From contig NZ_JACIDM010000002.1 in the NCBI RefSeq assembly GCF_014196335.1, forward strand, positions 930,001 through 994,000: 64,000 bases of DNA. The letters run 5' to 3'. Below the pieces are notes generated by a model. That model saw nothing but the letters and a program-made list of their open reading frames with translations. It had not been told where the DNA came from and made no database searches. Source of the DNA: Brevundimonas lenta. Lineage in GTDB: Bacteria; Pseudomonadota; Alphaproteobacteria; Caulobacterales; Caulobacteraceae. Below, one piece after another: positions 59,397 through 64,000 of the stretch (position 1 is its first letter; the number at the start of each line of letters is the position of its first letter). Position numbers and translations under genes: made by a program.

Positions 59397-61621
59397 AGCG
59401 CCCCCTCCTCACCCTCCTGATCGCAGCCAGCTGCGCCCAGGCGCCGCTTCTGCTGGCCAGCGCGCCCGCCTCCGCCCAGGCCGTTCGCCCGGTCGACGAC
59501 GCCTCCCCCGTCCTGGTGTCCGCCGAAGCCTGGCGCGACATGGCCGAGGCCGGCGATCGCTATCCGATGTTCAGCGAGGAGCGCGCGCGTATCCAGGCAG
59601 AGGTCGACGCCGCCATGCGCGCGGGCGTCGACGTGCCCGTCCCCCGCGACCTGGGCGGCGGCGCCACCCACGAGCAGCACAAGCGCAACTACAAGGCCCT
59701 CGCCGGCGCGGGCGCCCTGTACCGGATCACCGGCGAGCGCCGCTACGCCGACTTCGCCCGCGACATGCTGCTGGAATACGCCGAGCTGTACCCGACCTTG
59801 GGCGCTCACCCCGCCGGCCGCTCGTCGGTCAAGGGACGGCTGTTCTGGCAGGCGCTGAATGACTCGGTCTGGCTGGTCTACGCATCCCAGGGCTACGACG
59901 CGATCCGCGACACCCTGAGCGCTGAGGACCGTCGCACCATCGACGAGAACGTCTTCCGCCGAATGGCGCGCTTCCTGTCGGAAGAGAACGCCCCCTACTT
60001 CGACCGCATCCACAACCACGCGACCTGGGCGACCGCCGGCGTCGGCATGACCGGCTATGTCCTGCGCGATCCCGAATTGGTCGACCGCGCGCTGCGGGGC
60101 ACGGCTCACGACGGCAAGGCGGGTTTCATGCGCCAGATCGACGAACTGTTCTCGCCCGACGGCTACTATGCCGAGGGCCCCTACTATCAGCGCTACGCCC
60201 TGGCGCCGTTCGTCATCTTCGCCCGCGCCATCCAGCAGAACGAACCCGAACGTGGCATCTTCGCCTACCGCGACGGCGTGTTGATCAAGGCCGTCGAGGG
60301 CGTCGTCCAGGCGTCCTACGAGGGTCTGATCGTTCCGGTGAACGACGCGCTTCCGGAAAAGGGCATCGACAGCGAGGAGATCGTCACGGGCGTCGCCATC
60401 GCCTACGCCCAGACCAACGATCCACGTCTGCTATCGGTCGCCCAACGCCAGGGCCGCACCCTCCTGAGCCCGGACGGCCTGGCCATCGCCCGCGGCCTTG
60501 TCGAAGGTCAGGTTCAGCCGTTCGACTTCCGCTCGATGCAGCTGCGCGACGGCCCGAGCGGCGACAGCGGCAATCTGGTCCTGCTCCGCCAGGGCGGCGA
60601 GACCGGCCAGCTTCTGGTCATGAAGAACACCCAGCAGGGTCAGGGCCACGGCCATTTCGACCGGTTGAACTGGCTGTTCTACGATAACGGCAACGCCGTC
60701 ATCACCGACTACGGAGCGGCGCGCTTCCTCAACGTCGAAGCCAAGAACGGCGGCGGCTATCTGGACGAAAACGACAGCTGGGCCCAGCAGACGGTCGCCC
60801 ACAACACTCTCGTCGTGAACGGCCAGAGCCAGTTCGGCGGCGACTGGCGCGTGGGCGAGGAACACACGACGACACCGCTGCTGTTCCAGGTCGCTGACGG
60901 CCTGCAGATCGCCTCGGCCCGCATCGATACGGCCTACGCAGGCGTGTCGATGGTCCGGATCCTGGCCCTGATCGAGCATCCCGATCTCGCCTACCCGATC
61001 GCCATCGACCTGATGCGCGCGGACGGATCGGCGCCCGCCCTCTACGACCTGCCGCTGCGCTTCAACGGTCAGATCATCACCCAGGGCTTCGAGGCGCGAC
61101 ACGCGCTGACGGAGCGTCCGGTCCTCGGCGACCGCGCCGGCTACCAGCACCTGTGGGTCGACGCGCAATCGGACCCGGGCGTCGAGACCCGGAGCCTGAC
61201 CTGGCTTCTGGACGGCCGGTTCTACACCTATCGCTTCGGCGCCTCCGCCCCGACCCGCGCGCTGCTGGTCGAAAGCGGAGCGAACGATCCGAACTTCAAC
61301 CTGCGCCGCGAACAGATGCTGATCCGGCGCATGGACGGTCAGGCCGACGCCAGCTTCTACGCAGTGCTCGAGCCCCACGGCGCATACGACAGCCGCGCCG
61401 AAACGGTCACCGGCTCGACCAGCCGCATCCGCGACATCACCCGCGTGCGCGGCGATGACGCCGAAGTGGTGATCGTGACCCTGGCGTCCGGCAAAACGCT
61501 GGCGCTGGGCGTCGCCGACGATGTGTCGCCCGGCCGCTCGCACACCGTGCGCGCCGATGGACAGACCTGGCAATGGACCGGCGGCTACGCCCGCTTCGAC
61601 CGCGACGGAGACGGCAAATGA
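59393..61621 (+). CDS. Oligoalginate lyase, polysaccharide lyase family 17
   Basis: 742 residues with a signal peptide (ends LLASAPASAQA). The N-terminal alginate_lyase domain (about 50-350) includes LFWQALNDSVWLVYASQGYD and RIHNHATWATAGVGMTGY (N208-H209), and GYYAEGPYYQRYAL, where Y265 lies 57 residues after N208, matching the N201/Y258 pair of Saccharophagus Alg17C. The C-terminal heparinase II/III-like domain follows (QGQGHGHFDRLNWLFYDNGNAVITDYGAAR). It removes unsaturated monouronate from oligoalginate ends. Translationally coupled at both ends by ATGA overlaps. Confidence 0.95.
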   Translation: MKRPLLTLLIAASCAQAPLLLASAPASAQAVRPVDDASPVLVSAEAWRDMAEAGDRYPMFSEERARIQAEVDAAMRAGVDVPVPRDLGGGATHEQHKRNYKALAGAGALYRITGERRYADFARDMLLEYAELYPTLGAHPAGRSSVKGRLFWQALNDSVWLVYASQGYDAIRDTLSAEDRRTIDENVFRRMARFLSEENAPYFDRIHNHATWATAGVGMTGYVLRDPELVDRALRGTAHDGKAGFMRQIDELFSPDGYYAEGPYYQRYALAPFVIFARAIQQNEPERGIFAYRDGVLIKAVEGVVQASYEGLIVPVNDALPEKGIDSEEIVTGVAIAYAQTNDPRLLSVAQRQGRTLLSPDGLAIARGLVEGQVQPFDFRSMQLRDGPSGDSGNLVLLRQGGETGQLLVMKNTQQGQGHGHFDRLNWLFYDNGNAVITDYGAARFLNVEAKNGGGYLDENDSWAQQTVAHNTLVVNGQSQFGGDWRVGEEHTTTPLLFQVADGLQIASARIDTAYAGVSMVRILALIEHPDLAYPIAIDLMRADGSAPALYDLPLRFNGQIITQGFEARHALTERPVLGDRAGYQHLWVDAQSDPGVETRSLTWLLDGRFYTYRFGASAPTRALLVESGANDPNFNLRREQMLIRRMDGQADASFYAVLEPHGAYDSRAETVTGSTSRIRDITRVRGDDAEVVIVTLASGKTLALGVADDVSPGRSHTVRADGQTWQWTGGYARFDRDGDGK

Positions 61622-62913
61622 AGACCGGCATGAGATGGGTCATCGTCGCCATGATCGCCGTGGCGACGGTGATCAACTACATCGACCGCAACGCCCTCGC
61701 GGTGATGTGGCCAGAGATTGCGCCCGAGATCGGCGCGACCAAGGAGGACTACGCCCTCCTCGTCACCATATTCATGGTCTTCTACGCCATGGGGCAGTTC
61801 GCCTTCGGCAAGCTGTTCGACGCCATCGGCGTGAGGCTGGGCTTTGCCTTGTCGATCGGGGTGTGGTCGGTCTCGATCGCCCTGCACGCCGTAGCCAGCT
61901 CTATCGCCTCGTTCGGCGTCTTCCGCGCCATGCTGGGCATCAGCGAGGCGGGCGCATGGCCGGGCGCGGTCAAGGCCAACGCCGAGTGGTTCCCGGCGCG
62001 TGAGCGCGCCTTCGCCCAGGGCATCTTCAACGCCGGTGCCTCGATCGGCGCCATCATCTCGGCTCCGCTGATCGCGCTGCTGTTCCTGTCGCTGGGCTGG
62101 AAGGGCACCTTCCTGCTGATCGGCGCCCTCGGCTTCGTCTGGGTGCTGCCGTGGCTGATCATCTACCGCGCCGGTCCGGACAAGCATCCGTGGGTCAGCG
62201 CCGCCGAGCGCGCCCTGATCCTCGACAAGCCCGCCGCCCAGCCGACCGAGGCGCCGCTCGCTCCGGCCTATGTTCCGACGGTGCGTCAGCTGCTGACCCA
62301 CCGCCAGAGCTGGGGCGTGATTCTGACGCGCTTCTTCCTCGATCCGATCTGGTGGCTGTTCGTCTCGTGGCTGCCGATCTACCTGGCCGAGACCTTCGGC
62401 TTCGACATCAAGCAGATCGGCATCTTCGCCTGGGTGCCCTACGTCGGCGCCATGATCGGCAGCCTGTTCGGCGGCTGGCTGTCGGGCTGGCTGATCAAGT
62501 CGGGCCGTTCGGTCGACACGGCGCGCAAGGCGTCGATCACCCTCGGCGGTCTGGTCATGATGCCCTGCCTGCTGATCGCGCCCAACATCACCGATCCGAC
62601 CATCGCCGTTCTGGTCATCGCCGGCGTCCTGTTCGGCTTCCAGGTCGCCATCGGCAACATCCAGACCATCCCCGGCGACCTGTTCGACGGCCGTTCGGTC
62701 GGCTCTCTGGCCGGCGTCGGCGGCATGGCCGCGGTGGCGGGCACCCTGATCACCACCTGGCTGGTCCCGGCCATGACCAAGGTCTCGTACGGCCCGATCT
62801 TCATCCTGGTGGCGGCGCTGGTGCCGCTGTCGCTTCTTTCCCTGTGGTTCATCACCGGCCGTATCGCGCCGGTGGCCCCACTCCACTCTGATACCCCCCA
62901 AAAGGACTTCTGA
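61618..62913 (+). CDS. MFS transporter, hexuronate (ExuT/anion-cation symporter) type
   Basis: 431 residues with about 12 membrane helices. The start MRWVIVAMIAVATVINYIDRNALAVMWPEI is typical of the anion:cation symporter family that includes ExuT hexuronate carriers. Other motifs are FGKLFDAIGVRLGFALSIGVWS and GISEAGAWPGAVKANAEWFPARERAFAQGIFNAGASIGAI. It should bring the unsaturated uronate/DEH produced by the lyases into the cytoplasm by cation symport. Overlaps the PL17 gene by ATGA and the SDR gene by one nt (TGATG). Confidence 0.93.
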   Translation: MKTGMRWVIVAMIAVATVINYIDRNALAVMWPEIAPEIGATKEDYALLVTIFMVFYAMGQFAFGKLFDAIGVRLGFALSIGVWSVSIALHAVASSIASFGVFRAMLGISEAGAWPGAVKANAEWFPARERAFAQGIFNAGASIGAIISAPLIALLFLSLGWKGTFLLIGALGFVWVLPWLIIYRAGPDKHPWVSAAERALILDKPAAQPTEAPLAPAYVPTVRQLLTHRQSWGVILTRFFLDPIWWLFVSWLPIYLAETFGFDIKQIGIFAWVPYVGAMIGSLFGGWLSGWLIKSGRSVDTARKASITLGGLVMMPCLLIAPNITDPTIAVLVIAGVLFGFQVAIGNIQTIPGDLFDGRSVGSLAGVGGMAAVAGTLITTWLVPAMTKVSYGPIFILVAALVPLSLLSLWFITGRIAPVAPLHSDTPQKDF

Positions 62914-63665
62914 TGCGTTTGAACGACAAGGTCGCCATCGTCACCGGCGGCGGCCGCGATATCGGCCGTGCGGTGTCTCTGAAACTCGCCGCCGAGGGCG
63001 CGAGCCTGGTGATCAACTTCGCCAATGACGAAGCCAGCGCCACGGAGACGCTGAAGGCGGTCCAGGCCGTCGGCGCGCAAGCCATCCTGCATCGCGCCGA
63101 TGTCTCGACCGGCGCCGGGGCCGACAGCCTCGTCGCCGCCGCGCACGCCGCCTTCGGGCCGCGCGTCGATATCCTGGTCAATCTGGCCGGGGGCATGGTC
63201 CAGCGCCGTCCGCTGGCCGAGATCGACGAGGCCTTCTTCGACCAGGTCATGAACCTGAACCTGCGCTCGGCCTATCTGATGACCCGCGCGGTGGTCCCGT
63301 CGATGAAGATGGGCGGCGCGATCGTGAACTTCTCGTCGCTGGCCGGTCGTGACGGCGGCGGACCGGGCGCTTCGATCTACGCGACCTCCAAGGGCGCGCT
63401 GATGACCTTCACCCGCTCGATGGCCAAGGAGCTCGGCCCGCAAGGCATCCGCGTGAACGCCCTTTGCCCCGGCATGATCAGCACGACCTTCCACGACACC
63501 TTCACGAAGTACGAAGTGCGCAAGGCGGTCGCCGCCGCCACGCCGCTGCGTCGCGAGGGCCGCGCTGAAGAGGTCGCCGCCACCGTGGCCTTCCTCGTGT
63601 CCGAAGACGCCGCCTTCCTCAACGGCGTGAACCTGGACATCAACGGGGGCCTGTTCTTTTCGTGA
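62913..63665 (+). CDS. SDR-family oxidoreductase, probable DEH reductase
   Basis: 250 residues. Cofactor motif TGGGRDIG (11-18), NLAGG (90-94), catalytic Ser about 141-142 and Y156-x-x-x-K160 (YATSK), followed by RVNALCPGMI and LNGVNLDINGG. This is a classical short-chain dehydrogenase. In alginate loci such SDRs (for example Sphingomonas A1-R) reduce 4-deoxy-L-erythro-5-hexoseulose uronate (DEH) to 2-keto-3-deoxygluconate, which then enters the Entner-Doudoroff route. That substrate is inferred from context. KDG kinase and aldolase genes are not in the window. Confidence 0.9.
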   Translation: MRLNDKVAIVTGGGRDIGRAVSLKLAAEGASLVINFANDEASATETLKAVQAVGAQAILHRADVSTGAGADSLVAAAHAAFGPRVDILVNLAGGMVQRRPLAEIDEAFFDQVMNLNLRSAYLMTRAVVPSMKMGGAIVNFSSLAGRDGGGPGASIYATSKGALMTFTRSMAKELGPQGIRVNALCPGMISTTFHDTFTKYEVRKAVAAATPLRREGRAEEVAATVAFLVSEDAAFLNGVNLDINGGLFFS

Positions 63666-64000
63666 CCCGTCGGGCGAAGGATTTGCTGTGCGCGGCCGCG
63701 ATCGCGCTTCTCGCGACCGCGGCGGCCGGCGGCGCCTTCGCCCAGACGCCACCCGTGACCTGGACGCCGGCATGGACCGCCTCGGCGGCCCCGGCCCGCT
63801 TTGACGGGACGCCCGAGGCTCCGCTCGGCTACCTGAACCAGACAGTGCGCCAGGATATCCGTCTGGGAACGGCGGCCGAGGCGGTCCGGCTTCGCCTCAG
63901 CAACGAACTGGGAACCGAGCCCCTGCATGTCGCCTCGGTCTTCCTGCGCCTGACGGGCGGCGAGGGCTCCGCCCTGCCCGTCACCTTCTCGGGCATGACG
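63662..64000 (+). CDS. SGNH/GDSL-type hydrolase (N-terminal part, cut by window edge)
   Basis: A GTG start at 63662 overlaps the SDR stop by 4 nt (GTGA). The 113 visible residues have a signal peptide (LLCAAAIALLATAAAGGAFAQ), then WTPAWTASAAPARF, TVRQDIRLGTAAEAVRLRLSNELGTEPL and the LPVTFSGM segment. This is the N-terminal beta-domain that precedes the catalytic part in secreted SGNH esterases. The catalytic Ser block is beyond the edge. As part of the alginate operon it may be an O-acetyl esterase acting on acetylated alginate; this is inference. Confidence 0.78.
   Translation, partial: MTRRAKDLLCAAAIALLATAAAGGAFAQTPPVTWTPAWTASAAPARFDGTPEAPLGYLNQTVRQDIRLGTAAEAVRLRLSNELGTEPLHVASVFLRLTGGEGSALPVTFSGMT

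Noticed and set aside
61585..62901. Long antisense frame opposite the MFS transporter
   Set aside because: It is a shadow frame with highly charged low-complexity sequence; the plus strand encodes a clear 12-helix transporter.

Overview
The window is a GC-rich chromosomal segment whose gene content points to a Caulobacterales alphaproteobacterium, most likely Brevundimonas or a close relative. The clues are gapR, a TacA-like NtrC regulator, many TonB-dependent receptors, an alginate-use operon and Caulobacter-type promoters. This assignment is inference from gene content; no 16S or other marker gene is present.

Layout. 1-11.3 kb: core translation and transcription genes on the minus strand (rplJ, rplL, rpoB, start of rpoC). 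rplJL and rpoBC are separated by about 5.5 kb that holds an FKBP-type isomerase lipoprotein, two tandem M61 peptidases and a small lipoprotein. 11.3-20.4 kb: a DUF4153 membrane protein, an Asp/Asn beta-hydroxylase-like protein with TPR-like repeats, a TacA-like sigma-54 activator, a TonB-dependent receptor with a Gly-rich insert, a small hypothetical protein, the nucleoid protein GapR and rpmJ. 20.5-29.2 kb: an arylsulfatase, a 50-residue CxxC protein, an MltB-like lytic transglycosylase, a MoxR ATPase, a lipoprotein, an HD hydrolase, an NrtR-like Nudix regulator and tRNA-Ser(CGA).

29.2-46.4 kb is a surface-protein island. It holds a two-partner secretion pair (TpsB and a ~3,900-residue TpsA carrying about 35 tandem YDG/MBG-type repeats) and, divergently, a classical autotransporter. 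46.5-53.2 kb: a truncated Ada-like protein, a FecI/FecR/FecA-type signalling cassette, a small outer-membrane beta-barrel protein and a TetR regulator divergent from an NTF2/SnoaL-like protein, with two matching operator-like palindromes between them.

53.2 kb to the end is an alginate utilisation locus. A GntR/FCD regulator and a TonB-dependent receptor lie on the minus strand. On the plus strand is a tightly coupled operon: PL6 lyase, PL17 oligoalginate lyase, hexuronate-type MFS transporter, SDR (probable DEH reductase) and the start of an SGNH/GDSL esterase. The implied pathway is outer-membrane uptake and extracytoplasmic cleavage of alginate to unsaturated monouronate, import, then reduction of DEH. 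The esterase may remove acetyl groups.

Several palindromic repeat families are scattered through the window. One, built on GAGGGTC/GAGGGGC heptads, occurs three times, each within about 10 nt after a stop codon and between co-directional genes, including between rpoB and rpoC. A second REP-like element appears in frame inside the tacA-like gene. No CRISPR array, transposase, prophage or integrase was seen.
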